Assembly: GCA_041658245.1 (NCBI GenBank)
Contig: JBBAAM010000022.1
Location: 1-53,126, forward strand
Reading direction: 5' to 3'
DNA length: 53,126 nucleotides
Source: Fen-1258 sp041658245
Lineage (GTDB): Bacteria; Bacteroidota; Ignavibacteria; Ignavibacteriales; Melioribacteraceae
The notes under the pieces are model-generated. The model ran no database searches, was not told the DNA's origin, and saw nothing but the letters and a program-made list of their open reading frames with translations. Within the stretch, counting starts at the first letter, position 1, and the number at the start of each line of letters is the position of its first letter. A program made the translations under genes and the position numbers. Below, in pieces: positions 33,702 through 43,993 of the stretch.

Positions 33702-36700
33702 ATGAATGCATCATTAAACCTGCTTTGCAAAAAGAAATTTCTGAGAACTTTTATTATCATTTTTAATCTTGTTATTGCTTTCTCTTCTTTGTCATTTCCT
33801 CAACAACTAGCATTTAAAACTTACAATCGCGCATCGGGACTTCCAAGCGACTACATTCTTTGTATCTATCAAGACAGAACCGGTTACGTGTGGTTTGGAA
33901 CAGACCGCGGTGCATCCCGATACGATGGAAAATCATTTACTACATACTCCTCAAGTAATGGATTGGGAAATAATTTTGTCATGTGCATCAACCAAGATCA
34001 AAAAGGTTCAATGTGGTTTGGTTTACATGAAGGCGGAGTAACAAGATATGATCAAAGGGGTTTTAAAACTTATACAGAATCAGATGGCTTAAAAGGTAAG
34101 ACAGTTGAAAATATATTAGAGGATATGTACGGTAGAATTTATTTTGATGTAGATGGAGGCATTACACTTTTTTATAAAGAACAATTCTCCTTTTTAGCTT
34201 TGGATAGACAAAGTTGTCTATTAACAAAATTAAAAGATGGTTCTATTCTTATTGGAGATTCAAAAAAATTAAGAAGAATAATACCGACCAACGATTTAAG
34301 ATTTCAAATATCAGAAGTGTATTTGCCAAATGAAGTGATAGGATTTTTCATCCCCGGGTTAGGACCTTCAAAAGCTATAACTCGTACTAATGGAAATGTT
34401 TGCCTGATTGGAATAGTTGGTTATTTAGAATTATCAAATGTTGAAAGTGGCAATCCAAAAGTTGAGAGGAAATTCCACGCTGTCTCCATAGAATCAATTT
34501 CAGAAAACCAAGACGGAAAAATTTGGTGCGGTACGGAGAACCAGGGTATTCTACGTCTTGAAAAAAACCAAAAAGAATTTTTTGAATGTGTTGTTAAGAA
34601 GTCGGCGCAAAATAGAATAAGTGCTTCATTCTGTGACTATGAAGGTAATTTATGGTTTGGAACAATGGGCAGCGGAGTACAAAAATTTCTTGGCTCACAC
34701 CTGATAGTTTATAATAGTAAGAGTGGATTAACAACAGATGATGTTACTGTTATAATGGAAGACGGTTTTAATCGAATTTGGTTAGGAACACGAACCGGTG
34801 TCTCAATAATAGCTAATGATAAACTGATTAATCTTGAGAGTAAATTATCAACCACAAAAGAAGTAAGATGTTTTACAGAAGATGCAAAAGGAAATATTTA
34901 TATTGGAACTTTCGATCAATTATTCGGCACTTTAACCCTTCAGCAGATTCTTTCTCGTCAAACCATCAAAAAATGGAATATCGCTTATGGTGTTTCTTCG
35001 TTGTATTGTGATCGGACAATGAAAGAACAAACTTTCTGGTTATCAACATACGGCGGCGGTACCTATCAATATACAAATCAAAACTTTAAACTTTATCAGG
35101 TGCAAGACGGAATGGTAAGCAACATGATCGAATCCATTGTACCTGGTAATAACTCTATTTGGTTTCTTTCGCGCAACAACGGCGCAAGTAACTTTATCAG
35201 TAACACTTTTCAAAATTTTTCAAAAGTGAACGGATTACCTTCAAATACAATTTTTTGTGTCTATGAAGAAATTGATAATATTATCTGGTTTGGTACTGAT
35301 GAAGGACTGGTTCGATTAACAGGGAAAAAAATCAAAACTTTTTCTGCGAAAGACGGATTAATCGGCAAAAATGTGTTAGCAATTTTTCCCGCCAATGAAA
35401 AAAATAAAAACAGTAATGAACTTTGGGTTGTAACAAATGAATCTCTTCACAAATACAGAAACGATAGTTTATACAACTACGGAAGTTTTGCAATTCTGCC
35501 CTCGTCCGATGCAAGCATCAATAACGTTTATCATCGTAAAGGTTCATCTATATTATGGCTTGCAAATACGGAAGGTGCAGTTAAAGTGGATTTATCTCAA
35601 GCTCATCGTAATCTCATTGCTCCTAAAGTTGAGATTGAATCAGCATTTGCAGATACAGTAAATTTCTATAACTCTATAAATTACTCAAATACAAATTCCT
35701 CAGATTCTATTGCTGCTCTGAGTTATCTTCAAAATGATGTTACAATTAATTTTAGTGCTTTAGGTTTTTCCGATGAACAAAAGGTGAAATATATTTATAG
35801 GCTGGAAGGTTTCGATGACACATGGTCTTCGCAAACATCAGAAAGAAAAGTCAGATATCGAAATTTATATTCCGGAAGAATGACTTTTAAGGTATATGCA
35901 ATTAATGCAGACGGTGTCTATTCAATTCATCCTGCGCAAATTACATTTATTATAACACCTCCATTCTGGAGAACTGGCTGGTTTATATTAATTTCAGCAA
36001 TTCTTTTTTTTGGAATCTTAATTGGTACAATCCGTTATTATTCTACACGCAACCTCCATAAAAAAATTGAACGGCTTGAACACGAAAAACACTTGAGAGA
36101 AGAACGTGAAAAAACACGGACACAAATTTCTCGCGATTTACACGACGATATATCCTCAACGTTAGGAAGCATCGCTTTATATTCCGAATCATTTAAACGC
36201 CAATTTCACAATCTATCAGAACAGCATAAGACTATATTGGATAGAATCAGTTCTCTTGCCTCAGAAGCAATTGACCATATGGGCGATATAATCTGGTCGG
36301 TTGCCCCTGAACATGATACACTAAATGAAATGCTAATACGTATGAAAAACTTTACGGTAGAATTTTGTAGTATTAATAGAATTGAATATGAGATTAACGT
36401 TCAAGAATTAGCAACAGATTTTTCTCTTCAGGAAGATGTGCGGAGAAATATCTATTTAATTTTTAAAGAAGCATTGAACAACATAATCAAACATGCAAAT
36501 GCCACAAAAGTTACTCTGACAACAAAATATCATGAGAGCGTTTTCGAATTGACAATAGAAGATAACGGCAAAGGATTCGAAAAGAGTCGCAAAGTTTCTG
36601 CAATTAAAAAAACTTTGGTGGATGAAACAATAAATAAGCCACGCGGTCATGGATTATCCAACATGAAAAGGCGTTCAGAAGTAATTGGCGCTGAACTTTT

Positions 36701-36758
36701 ATTTGAATCATCTCCTGAGCATGGAACAAAAATTAATTTTAAAATAAGAATGACATAA
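33702..36758 (+). CDS. Two-component propeller sensor histidine kinase
   Basis: The 1018-residue protein has a signal peptide (to ~34) and a large periplasmic region of Reg_prop repeats with motifs such as GYVWFGTDRGASRYDG and NIIWFGTDEGLVRL (two propeller halves). A Y_Y_Y domain follows (~680-755), then one membrane helix (~755-776) and a cytoplasmic kinase of the HisKA_3/NarX type. The phosphorylated His814 lies in SRDLHDDISSTLGS. The ATPase part has NNIIKHANATKV, DNGKGF and GHGLSNMKRR. No receiver or AraC domain is fused, so the response regulator encoded 51 bases downstream is the partner. The sensed ligand is often a glycan in this family, but that is not shown here. Confidence 0.92.
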   Translation: MNASLNLLCKKKFLRTFIIIFNLVIAFSSLSFPQQLAFKTYNRASGLPSDYILCIYQDRTGYVWFGTDRGASRYDGKSFTTYSSSNGLGNNFVMCINQDQKGSMWFGLHEGGVTRYDQRGFKTYTESDGLKGKTVENILEDMYGRIYFDVDGGITLFYKEQFSFLALDRQSCLLTKLKDGSILIGDSKKLRRIIPTNDLRFQISEVYLPNEVIGFFIPGLGPSKAITRTNGNVCLIGIVGYLELSNVESGNPKVERKFHAVSIESISENQDGKIWCGTENQGILRLEKNQKEFFECVVKKSAQNRISASFCDYEGNLWFGTMGSGVQKFLGSHLIVYNSKSGLTTDDVTVIMEDGFNRIWLGTRTGVSIIANDKLINLESKLSTTKEVRCFTEDAKGNIYIGTFDQLFGTLTLQQILSRQTIKKWNIAYGVSSLYCDRTMKEQTFWLSTYGGGTYQYTNQNFKLYQVQDGMVSNMIESIVPGNNSIWFLSRNNGASNFISNTFQNFSKVNGLPSNTIFCVYEEIDNIIWFGTDEGLVRLTGKKIKTFSAKDGLIGKNVLAIFPANEKNKNSNELWVVTNESLHKYRNDSLYNYGSFAILPSSDASINNVYHRKGSSILWLANTEGAVKVDLSQAHRNLIAPKVEIESAFADTVNFYNSINYSNTNSSDSIAALSYLQNDVTINFSALGFSDEQKVKYIYRLEGFDDTWSSQTSERKVRYRNLYSGRMTFKVYAINADGVYSIHPAQITFIITPPFWRTGWFILISAILFFGILIGTIRYYSTRNLHKKIERLEHEKHLREEREKTRTQISRDLHDDISSTLGSIALYSESFKRQFHNLSEQHKTILDRISSLASEAIDHMGDIIWSVAPEHDTLNEMLIRMKNFTVEFCSINRIEYEINVQELATDFSLQEDVRRNIYLIFKEALNNIIKHANATKVTLTTKYHESVFELTIEDNGKGFEKSRKVSAIKKTLVDETINKPRGHGLSNMKRRSEVIGAELLFESSPEHGTKINFKIRMT

Positions 36759-36768
36759 TCATGTCATT
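36749..36768. promoter_or_regulatory. 20-bp palindrome, first copy, upstream of response regulator
   Basis: AATGACATAATCATGTCATT has 8-bp perfect arms and a 4-base spacer. It overlaps the kinase stop and lies 41 bases before the regulator ATG. A copy with one spacer change lies at 37525-37544, and similarity extends a further 12 bases (TTGTxxATCTAA). No T tract follows, so an operator is more likely than a terminator. Confidence 0.5.
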
Positions 36769-36809
36769 GTAGATCTAATAAATACTATTTAGCTTTAGGT
36801 GTAAATGAA

Positions 36810-37451
36810 ATGGCGCTTAAAATGCCGATACGTGTAGTTATTATAGAAGACAATGAGGACTTTCGTGAAGGACTTTATCACATGCTACAAAGCACGGAAG
36901 GATTCCGCTGTGTGGGGAAATTTGAATCGCTCGAAGATTCTCTGCGTAAATTACCCGAAGCTGATGTTGTCTTGCTTGATATTGGTCTTCCGGGTAAATC
37001 GGGAATCGAAGGCATTAGTGACATACGGAAAAAAATACCTGCCGCACAAATTGTTATGCTTACCGGTCGCGATGATGATAATTTGATATTCCATTCTATA
37101 CTAGCCGGTGCAAACGGATATTTGCTGAAGAAAACACCGCCTGCGCGACTACTTCATGCGATAGAAGATGCCGCTGCCGGAGGAATGCCTATGACTCCAA
37201 TTATTGCTCGTCGTGCGGTTGAGATGTTTAAGAAGTATATACCAAGTGGAGAAGAACAAATTACACTCACACCACGCGAGGAAGAAATACTTGCTTTACT
37301 TGTAGAGGGAATGAATTATAATATCATTGCAGAAAAATTATATATCAGTCTTGATACAGTCCGCAATCACATCAGACACCTTTACGAAAAACTTCATGTT
37401 CATTCAAAATCGCAAGCGGTTGTTAAAGCACTTAAGAACGGGTTGATCTGA
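36810..37451 (+). CDS. LuxR/NarL-family response regulator
   Basis: The 213-residue protein has a receiver domain with E13-D14, phospho-acceptor Asp57 in VVLLDIGLPGKSG, and the Lys of GYLLKKTPP. The C-terminal LuxR helix-turn-helix is LTPREEEILALLVEGMNYN, then EKLYISLDTVRNHIRHLYEK. It is the evident partner of the propeller kinase upstream and binds DNA as a dimer when phosphorylated. The gene lies between two near-identical palindromes that could be its sites. Target genes are probably the exported-protein unit starting at 37710; this is inferred. Confidence 0.93.
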   Translation: MALKMPIRVVIIEDNEDFREGLYHMLQSTEGFRCVGKFESLEDSLRKLPEADVVLLDIGLPGKSGIEGISDIRKKIPAAQIVMLTGRDDDNLIFHSILAGANGYLLKKTPPARLLHAIEDAAAGGMPMTPIIARRAVEMFKKYIPSGEEQITLTPREEEILALLVEGMNYNIIAEKLYISLDTVRNHIRHLYEKLHVHSKSQAVVKALKNGLI

Positions 37452-37524
37452 CCACTTACATAAAATAATATCCACGCACAAAATTCCTCTCATTTCCCGA
37501 ATATTCAATTCGGGTTAATTCTAA

Positions 37525-37544
37525 AATGACATACTCATGTCATT
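37525..37544. promoter_or_regulatory. 20-bp palindrome, second copy, upstream of exported-protein unit
   Basis: AATGACATACTCATGTCATT differs from the copy at 36749 by one base in the spacer. It lies 73 bases after the regulator stop and 166 bases before the ATG at 37710. That position suits control of the long exported-protein unit. Confidence 0.5.
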
Positions 37545-37709
37545 GTTAATCTAAGGGTTTTCTAATAATCTTTACATGTAGGTAAATCTTATCCCTCTTA
37601 TTCATTCTATTGTTTTAAAAATTGAATTAATTATCTGTAGAAGAAAAAGAAATAGATCAAAATGGAACCAGTATATGAATTGCTTTTAAACATTTAACAC
37701 GGAGTGCTT

Positions 37710-39794
37710 ATGAAAAAAATATTTATCATAACAATATTTTTAACCCAGGCAGCTTTGGGGCAATGGTTCTGGCAAAACCCATTGCCGCAGAATAACAATC
37801 TTAAGGCAGTTAAATATCTAACTTCAACATTTGTCTTGGCTGTTGGAGATAACGGTGCTGTTCTGAAATCTACAAATGGTGGCTCAACTTGGATTAAGTT
37901 ACCAGCTCCCAAGAATCCCGGCATAGTAGGAGAGACAACTAACCCATTAAGTTCAATTTCATTTATTAATGAAAATACCGGCTGGATTGTTGGTGATTAC
38001 TCTATTTTCAAAACAGTTGACGGGGGGAATACATGGCAGCTGCAAAGTCTCGGTATAAATAGAGATATGAATGCTGTTTTCTTTGTTGATGCAAATACCG
38101 GTTATGTTGGAGGAAATAATGGAGAACTGTACAAAACAACCGATGGCGGTTCAAATTGGACGAAACAAAATGTGGGAACTGGAATAGGTACTATCTCGTC
38201 AATCTATTTCATTAATGCCACCACGGGGTGGATTGCAGGCGACTTCCTTATCGCTAGAACAACAGATGGCAGCACATGGACTTCATCTGGTACATTTACA
38301 GGGAAGCATTACAATATTCACTTCATAGATGCTAATAATGGTTTTTCTGTTGGACAATATGGTACATTTTTTAAATCGAATAACGGCGGGGTATCATGGA
38401 CAAAAATTACTTTCCCATCTACTACTATCAGTTTATATGGTGCCTTTTTCAAAGATGTAAATACAGGAATTGTTGTTGGCGGAGAGTGGAATCCCAACGG
38501 AAGTAATAAAGGATATATTTATCGAACCACAAATGGAGGTACTTCATGGACTGAGATTTCCGTTGGATTAATTGAACAATTAAACGGAGTTGCTTTTATA
38601 GATGCAAACACCGGGATTGCCGTTGGCGATGCTGGAAGAATAATGAAAACAACAAATGGGGGTCTTAATTGGTCGGCGATAAGTAGTGGTTTCACAACTC
38701 ATATTAATTCTTCTCATTTTATTGATTCAAACACGGGATATGTAGTCGGCGGTGTGGGCAATTATGACGGAGTCATATATAAAACCACAGATGGTGGTAC
38801 AACCTGGCTGAAAAAACAAAGTGGTGAATTGCCTTCAATGAAGTCAGTTTATTTTATCAATGCAAACACTGGTTGGGTAGGAGGTTCCTCTGCAATTTAT
38901 AAGACTACAAACGGTGGTGATGCTTGGACAAAACAATCAAGCTCTTATACTTCAATGTCGCTAGTGTTTCTAAATTCGAATATTGGAATATCTGCTAATT
39001 ATATGAATATTAGTAGAACTTCAGATGGAGGAACCACTTGGAATAAGGTTGCCGATTATGATTGTAATTCTGTCTTCTTTGTAAGCTCGACTGTAGGTTA
39101 TTGTACCGGTTTTAATTCTGCCACTTACAAAACGATTGATGGTGGAGTAACGTGGACATTATTAACCGGTTCACCCAAGGGCAATTGGGTTTATTTTGTA
39201 AATAGTGATGTAGGTTTTGTTGCCGGTTCAGGAATGTGGAAAACAACTAACGGTGGAACTACCTGGGTTAAGCAAACCATCGAACTCGTTGTTCTTTCGG
39301 TATTTTTCTTCGATACGAACAAAGGAATAGCAGTTGGCACCGAAGGACAAGTCTGGAATACAACCAATGGTGGTTTAAACTGGACAAGAACTTGGCCTAC
39401 AGTTATGTGTGACCTGAATAAAGTCCATTTCGTTTCACCAACCACCGGGTGGATAGTTGGACAATATGGAACCATTCTCAAATCAACAACCGGAGGCACA
39501 ACATGGATCCAAAAAGAAGAATCACTTCCATTACATTATACGCTGTTTCAAAACTATCCCAATCCATTTAATCCCATAACCACAATACGCTTCTCAATTC
39601 CAAAGCAGGATTTTATTTCTCTTAAAATTTATGATTTGCTCGGGAGAGAAGTAGAAGCACTTGTTGATAAAGAATTTAGCGCCGGAACTTATGAAGTAAA
39701 ATGGAATGCAGAAAAATATACAAGTGGAGTTTACATCTGCAAAATTTCAGCGGATAACTTTAATCAAACAAGAAAGGTTTTATTACTCAAATAA
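37710..39794 (+). CDS. Secreted BNR/Ycf48-like repeat protein with T9SS sorting domain
   Basis: The 694-residue protein starts at the ATG at 37710, which follows GGAG; a GTG six bases upstream is less likely. After the signal peptide (MKKIFIITIFLTQAALGQ) it has about thirteen repeats of ~45 residues with motifs of the type KTTDGGSNWTKQ and ATTGWIAGD, as in Ycf48/sialidase-like propellers. The last ~85 residues are a type A T9SS sorting domain: FQNYPNPFNPITTIRFSIP, LKIYDLLGREVEAL, AGTYEVKWNAEKYTSGVYI. It should be secreted by T9SS and anchored or released at the surface. Ligand and function are unknown. Confidence 0.9.
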   Translation: MKKIFIITIFLTQAALGQWFWQNPLPQNNNLKAVKYLTSTFVLAVGDNGAVLKSTNGGSTWIKLPAPKNPGIVGETTNPLSSISFINENTGWIVGDYSIFKTVDGGNTWQLQSLGINRDMNAVFFVDANTGYVGGNNGELYKTTDGGSNWTKQNVGTGIGTISSIYFINATTGWIAGDFLIARTTDGSTWTSSGTFTGKHYNIHFIDANNGFSVGQYGTFFKSNNGGVSWTKITFPSTTISLYGAFFKDVNTGIVVGGEWNPNGSNKGYIYRTTNGGTSWTEISVGLIEQLNGVAFIDANTGIAVGDAGRIMKTTNGGLNWSAISSGFTTHINSSHFIDSNTGYVVGGVGNYDGVIYKTTDGGTTWLKKQSGELPSMKSVYFINANTGWVGGSSAIYKTTNGGDAWTKQSSSYTSMSLVFLNSNIGISANYMNISRTSDGGTTWNKVADYDCNSVFFVSSTVGYCTGFNSATYKTIDGGVTWTLLTGSPKGNWVYFVNSDVGFVAGSGMWKTTNGGTTWVKQTIELVVLSVFFFDTNKGIAVGTEGQVWNTTNGGLNWTRTWPTVMCDLNKVHFVSPTTGWIVGQYGTILKSTTGGTTWIQKEESLPLHYTLFQNYPNPFNPITTIRFSIPKQDFISLKIYDLLGREVEALVDKEFSAGTYEVKWNAEKYTSGVYICKISADNFNQTRKVLLLK

Positions 39795-39806
39795 AAGGAG
39801 TGAACA

Positions 39807-40577
39807 ATGAAAAGAATATTTCTAATTCTTCTTTTTCTTGCACCGTCTTTAACCAGTTTTGCTCAGTATCAAGACGAGTTTTATAACATCGGTAACTTTT
39901 GGGGAGTAACAAAAACTTTTATCGGGCATAACCTAAATCCGATAAATGGAAAAGTTACTGATAGCGATGGAAAGTTAAGACCGTACGAAACCAATCCAAA
40001 TATTTGGGGAGTTACGATATTAATGGAATGGAATCAAACCGGCATGTGGGCATACAATATGAGTATAAAATCTCATTTCATTGATGACTTTATCCATGCC
40101 TTAAGCCGGATTAAAAATAAGCAAGTTACTGACCCTACGTCTCCTTGGTTCTTTTCATTTCTTGAAATGAACTGCGGAGTGAATGTTTATTATGACAAAT
40201 CTACAAGAGCTGCCGCCGGATTATCTTCAAATATTTTTTCCCTTGAATTTTGGGACAGCAACGGAGAATTCAATGCTCAAAGAGGAACTTACATTAATCT
40301 TGGACCTTACATTAATGGAGATTATCTGCTTTCTGATGATATAATGTTGAAGATGGGATTTTCAATAACTGTTCCGGTAAGTGCTGGCACAGAAGTAACG
40401 GGCGCCAAGAAACCTATTTTTATAAATTTTACACCTGGCGTGATGATGAAAAGCGGTCTCTATTTTGGAATTGATTACACAATCATTCAAGGATTAGAAG
40501 ACTCTGCAAAACCCGGCACAAGTTTAAGCGGTTCACGGTTAGAATTTAAACTTGGATTGTTCACAGATATTCTATAA
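39807..40577 (+). CDS. Probable outer-membrane beta-barrel protein, unknown
   Basis: The 256-residue protein has a signal peptide (to SFAQ, ~19) and alternating strands with aromatic residues, for example MWAYNMSIKSHF, WFFSFLEMNCGVNVYY and GLYFGIDYTIIQG, ending in LEFKLGLFTDIL. This fits a small barrel but there is no named-family match. It begins 12 bases after the T9SS protein and has an AAGGAG ribosome site, so it belongs to the same operon. Confidence 0.68.
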   Translation: MKRIFLILLFLAPSLTSFAQYQDEFYNIGNFWGVTKTFIGHNLNPINGKVTDSDGKLRPYETNPNIWGVTILMEWNQTGMWAYNMSIKSHFIDDFIHALSRIKNKQVTDPTSPWFFSFLEMNCGVNVYYDKSTRAAAGLSSNIFSLEFWDSNGEFNAQRGTYINLGPYINGDYLLSDDIMLKMGFSITVPVSAGTEVTGAKKPIFINFTPGVMMKSGLYFGIDYTIIQGLEDSAKPGTSLSGSRLEFKLGLFTDIL

Positions 40578-40603
40578 AAAATTTTTAGAAAGGAGATTAT
40601 AAA

Positions 40604-43051
40604 ATGTGTGTTAAAAAGATTTTAATAATTATAACGCTCTTAACTGTAACTGCATTTGCACAACAAGTACCCAAATGGATACTCGAGCTTGATGATCCAA
40701 TAGAAAGCTACAACTTTTTGAGAGATGGAAATTATCTATTCTTACAATGCGGTGAACATGCTTGGCTGTATGATGCTGTAACGGGAAAAAATATTTACTC
40801 TCTCGAAGTGGATGATTACGAGGTAAAAGGAGCGCATCAACTTGTAGGCGAAAAGTATCTTGTTAGCGCAGATAACAACCTCTTATGTTATGATGCAATG
40901 ACAGGCAAACTAATTTGGCAGAAAGAATATAACAAAATTGACCAGGACGAGTTTACCGAATTATCATTTGCCGGTAATATTACCATTCTGCGTTATGGAC
41001 TTGAACATTTAGGGATTGATCTCAACTCCGGTAACGAGTTATGGCGCACGCGGCTTTCCTACAATCAATGGATTACTCGAAAAGGCGGATGGAATGTTCT
41101 CTCTTTAGACAAGCAGCAAAAATTGCTTGTCCTGCTCGATTCAGATGCGCTTGGTCTTTACAGTTATAAAGATGGTAAAGAAGTTTTGTTTGTAAAAGAT
41201 TTTGAAATTGACGGAGACATGGTAGAAAGCAAACAGACTTGGTGCTATGTTTCCCCCAATCAGAGATATTGTGTTTTCACTCTTGATGGTTTTGTTTCTA
41301 TAATTGACGTTCAGGAAAACAAAGAAATTTTCAGAAGAAAAACTTCTTTCGATGAAGAGAAAGGGGCAATATTCCCAACGGAAAATGGATGTGCCGTATT
41401 AGGTGATGAAGTTGTTGTTTCCATTGATTTCAACAGCGGCAAAGTTTCTGAAGTGAAAGCATCTATTGATGATTTCAGAACATTTCAAATAATGAAAGTA
41501 GGCAATAAAGAAATTCTCTTTGCCGGTTTGAAAAATGAAATGTTTGCAATTGATTTTGCTGATGGAAAAATTCTATGGCGATCGAATAAAGGAGACAAAA
41601 ATTTTGAAGGATATGCTCACCGCTACATCAAAGTTGACGGAAATAATTTATTGGTTACTTACACTAATACTTCAGCAAGTGAAGGAGGCGCTAATATTTA
41701 TCTTATGAGTATTGATGCCTTAACCGGAAAAGTTAATTACAAAACTCCATCTTTAGGCAATACGCCATACGGACAAGCTGATTGGGCGCGTTCCATCTTT
41801 AGCCCTTTTATGAAACTAATGAAGGTAGAAAATACACTGGGCTATGAAAATATCGGATTCAATTATTCTATTGAAGAATTTGAAGGGAATCTTGTCTTTG
41901 GTACACTATCAATCAATTCATTACAAAATCCGGATACGAAAGAATCCGGTGGCGATGGAATTGCTTTGATTAATCCAAAGACTGGTGAAATTTTATTTAA
42001 AGATTATCTGCGTCTAAGCGACTATTCTATAATGTCTATTGGTGCAGTGCGTTATGCTGATATGATGCCATATATCAATGGCAATCTTGCCTTTCTTGTA
42101 GGTGATGAGAACATTGCTGCTTATGATTTGAAAGCGAAGAAACGGTTATGGCTAAATAAAGAAACACTTAAAGGAATACCGCGGGAAGCTATGTTGGTAG
42201 ATAATGTACTATATGTAAAATTCGGAGAAAGAAAATTCAATGTTAGTTTAAGTGAGCCGGAAACAATATTTCAAAGCATCTCTATGAAAATTGAAAATAA
42301 GTGGGATGAAGATCCATACGGATTTGCAGCCTACGATTGCGCTACGGGCAATCTTCTTTGGAGAATTGAAACAGAAGTTGATCCAAGTTTTTTAACTCCT
42401 GGTTTCTCACTAAAAAATAATTACGATCCTATTACCAAACGACTTTACTACGGAGATGAGGAAAATATTTATGCGCTGCAATTAACTCCAAACGGAGGAA
42501 AGTTTGATTACGTTATTAATTTAGACAAAAGTAAGATCGGAGAAATGCCATTCGAAAAAACGTATGCTATTCAAGAATGGCCTATAAGCGGGCGTTTTAT
42601 TGGGCTTTATTCTGTAGTATCCGAGGCAATAACCGGAACACACTTAAATAAATTTATTTCTGCATCGGAAGAAGCCGATGCGTGGATTGTTTACGATTTT
42701 GGGTTTACCATTTGGGGTGCTGCTGCTAAGAAATGTCTGCGAACAGTATATAATGAGAACTCCATTTTCGCAATGGGAACTGAAGGCATTGCAATGATTA
42801 ACGCTGCAGATGGAAAAATAAATTGGCTGCATAAATGGGAATACGACCAAGACAATGTTCAGTTTATGCCGCAAGTGATAGGCGATAAACTTGTTTATTG
42901 CGTTGATAGAAAAGTTACAAGTGTAAATATGAAAACCGGTACAACAAAATGGAGTGCCGATGAAGCAAAACGCCCGATCTTTTTAGTATCACCAAACAAT
43001 AAATACATCTTTACTATTGATAAAGAAGTTATTAAGGGATACGAACTCTAA
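40604..43051 (+). CDS. Exported PQQ-like beta-propeller protein
   Basis: The 815-residue protein has a signal peptide (to AFAQ, ~20). Its blades carry PQQ-type motifs such as LLCYDAMTGKLIWQKEY, LGIDLNSGNELWRTRL, MFAIDFADGKILWRSN and AMINAADGKINWLHKW. The repeats suggest two propellers. Residues for PQQ binding are not evident, so it is likely a binding or scaffold protein and not a dehydrogenase. It is the third gene of the unit starting at 37710; a strong terminator follows 50 bases after its stop. The ribosome site is AAGGAG. Confidence 0.85.
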   Translation: MCVKKILIIITLLTVTAFAQQVPKWILELDDPIESYNFLRDGNYLFLQCGEHAWLYDAVTGKNIYSLEVDDYEVKGAHQLVGEKYLVSADNNLLCYDAMTGKLIWQKEYNKIDQDEFTELSFAGNITILRYGLEHLGIDLNSGNELWRTRLSYNQWITRKGGWNVLSLDKQQKLLVLLDSDALGLYSYKDGKEVLFVKDFEIDGDMVESKQTWCYVSPNQRYCVFTLDGFVSIIDVQENKEIFRRKTSFDEEKGAIFPTENGCAVLGDEVVVSIDFNSGKVSEVKASIDDFRTFQIMKVGNKEILFAGLKNEMFAIDFADGKILWRSNKGDKNFEGYAHRYIKVDGNNLLVTYTNTSASEGGANIYLMSIDALTGKVNYKTPSLGNTPYGQADWARSIFSPFMKLMKVENTLGYENIGFNYSIEEFEGNLVFGTLSINSLQNPDTKESGGDGIALINPKTGEILFKDYLRLSDYSIMSIGAVRYADMMPYINGNLAFLVGDENIAAYDLKAKKRLWLNKETLKGIPREAMLVDNVLYVKFGERKFNVSLSEPETIFQSISMKIENKWDEDPYGFAAYDCATGNLLWRIETEVDPSFLTPGFSLKNNYDPITKRLYYGDEENIYALQLTPNGGKFDYVINLDKSKIGEMPFEKTYAIQEWPISGRFIGLYSVVSEAITGTHLNKFISASEEADAWIVYDFGFTIWGAAAKKCLRTVYNENSIFAMGTEGIAMINAADGKINWLHKWEYDQDNVQFMPQVIGDKLVYCVDRKVTSVNMKTGTTKWSADEAKRPIFLVSPNNKYIFTIDKEVIKGYEL

Positions 43052-43101
43052 AAACTATTATTAGAAGTTGATTTCTTAATAATTGTAAAGTGAAAAAAAG
43101 C

Positions 43102-43138
43102 GTTACGGATCAGCATAATGTTGGTCCGTACCTTTTTT
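43102..43138 (+). terminator. Rho-independent terminator
   Basis: A 14-bp stem with one mismatch and two wobble pairs runs from GTTACGGATCAGCA to TGTTGGTCCGTACC. It has a three-base loop and is followed by TTTTTT. It ends the transcript of the three exported-protein genes at 37710-43051. Confidence 0.85.
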
Positions 43139-43245
43139 CTGGCGAGTGCATTTCAACTATATTGAAAAAGATGTAACTTCCAGAAGACATTAACTTTAGA
43201 AAATACTGAAAATGTTGCTCTGGTAATCACGTTAATGGAGCAATA

Positions 43246-43974
43246 ATGTATTTCGTTATCGTTAAAGAAATCTCCAGCGAAAAAATTGTTGATAAGGCAG
43301 AACTTTCCGTAAATAATAATATCGGCGGAGAGTTAGCGCATTTAGCTTGGTTAACAAAAAGACAATTCGAAAACAGATATCCTCCAGATCAATATTATGT
43401 TTCCTACGAAGAAGCCAACAACTGGGATGAACTACAGCTTAAACTTCAAAACGAATCCAAGACCATAATTGGTACATCGGATCAATCTCAAAGTTCTGAA
43501 ACATTTACTATGATCGGTTCCCGCTCTTATCTATTTCTGGTAAATATTGGTGCAATGATCGCCGGAACTATCATTCTCTTTTTTCTATTGATCATCCGGC
43601 TAATATATAATCCGTTCCTTTTCATTCTCGGAATATTCATTCTATTCATCTATATGTACATTGATTATAAAAGATGGATGAAGAAAGGAATTCAAATGGT
43701 GTCAATTGATAAAGATGGTTTAACTGTTTACCGCGGACAAGAACTTATTCAAACCCGAGTTGATAAAAAACAGATAACCGGAATAAATGTTTTCAAAAAA
43801 CTGAATCGAAGAATAGTAAATATACTTCTCGGCGGTTATGCGGATTCATCATTTCCCGGCATTACACTTTTTTCCGGTCCAAGAATACGAATTACTGACG
43901 ATGCTTTCCGCGAAGCCGAGTTTGGAATTTTTATAGAAAAACTTAGAGAACTAAAACCAGAATTAAGAATATAA
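43246..43974 (+). CDS. Two-pass membrane protein with PH-like C-terminal domain
   Basis: The 242-residue protein has a soluble N-terminal part (1-90), two adjacent membrane helices (~95-117 and ~122-140) and a C-terminal beta-rich region (~148-242) with VSIDKDGLTVYRGQELIQT, which looks like bacterial PH-type membrane proteins. No signal peptide precedes it. GGAG lies 6 bases before the ATG. It opens the second exported-repeat unit after the terminator at 43.1 kb. Function unknown. Confidence 0.65.
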   Translation: MYFVIVKEISSEKIVDKAELSVNNNIGGELAHLAWLTKRQFENRYPPDQYYVSYEEANNWDELQLKLQNESKTIIGTSDQSQSSETFTMIGSRSYLFLVNIGAMIAGTIILFFLLIIRLIYNPFLFILGIFILFIYMYIDYKRWMKKGIQMVSIDKDGLTVYRGQELIQTRVDKKQITGINVFKKLNRRIVNILLGGYADSSFPGITLFSGPRIRITDDAFREAEFGIFIEKLRELKPELRI

Positions 43975-43993
43975 TTTCATTATGGAGAAATTT

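Noticed and set aside
36749..37544. Palindromes read as rho-independent terminators
   Set aside because: Neither copy is followed by a T tract, and the spacer-matched sequence extends beyond the palindrome in both. An operator fits better.
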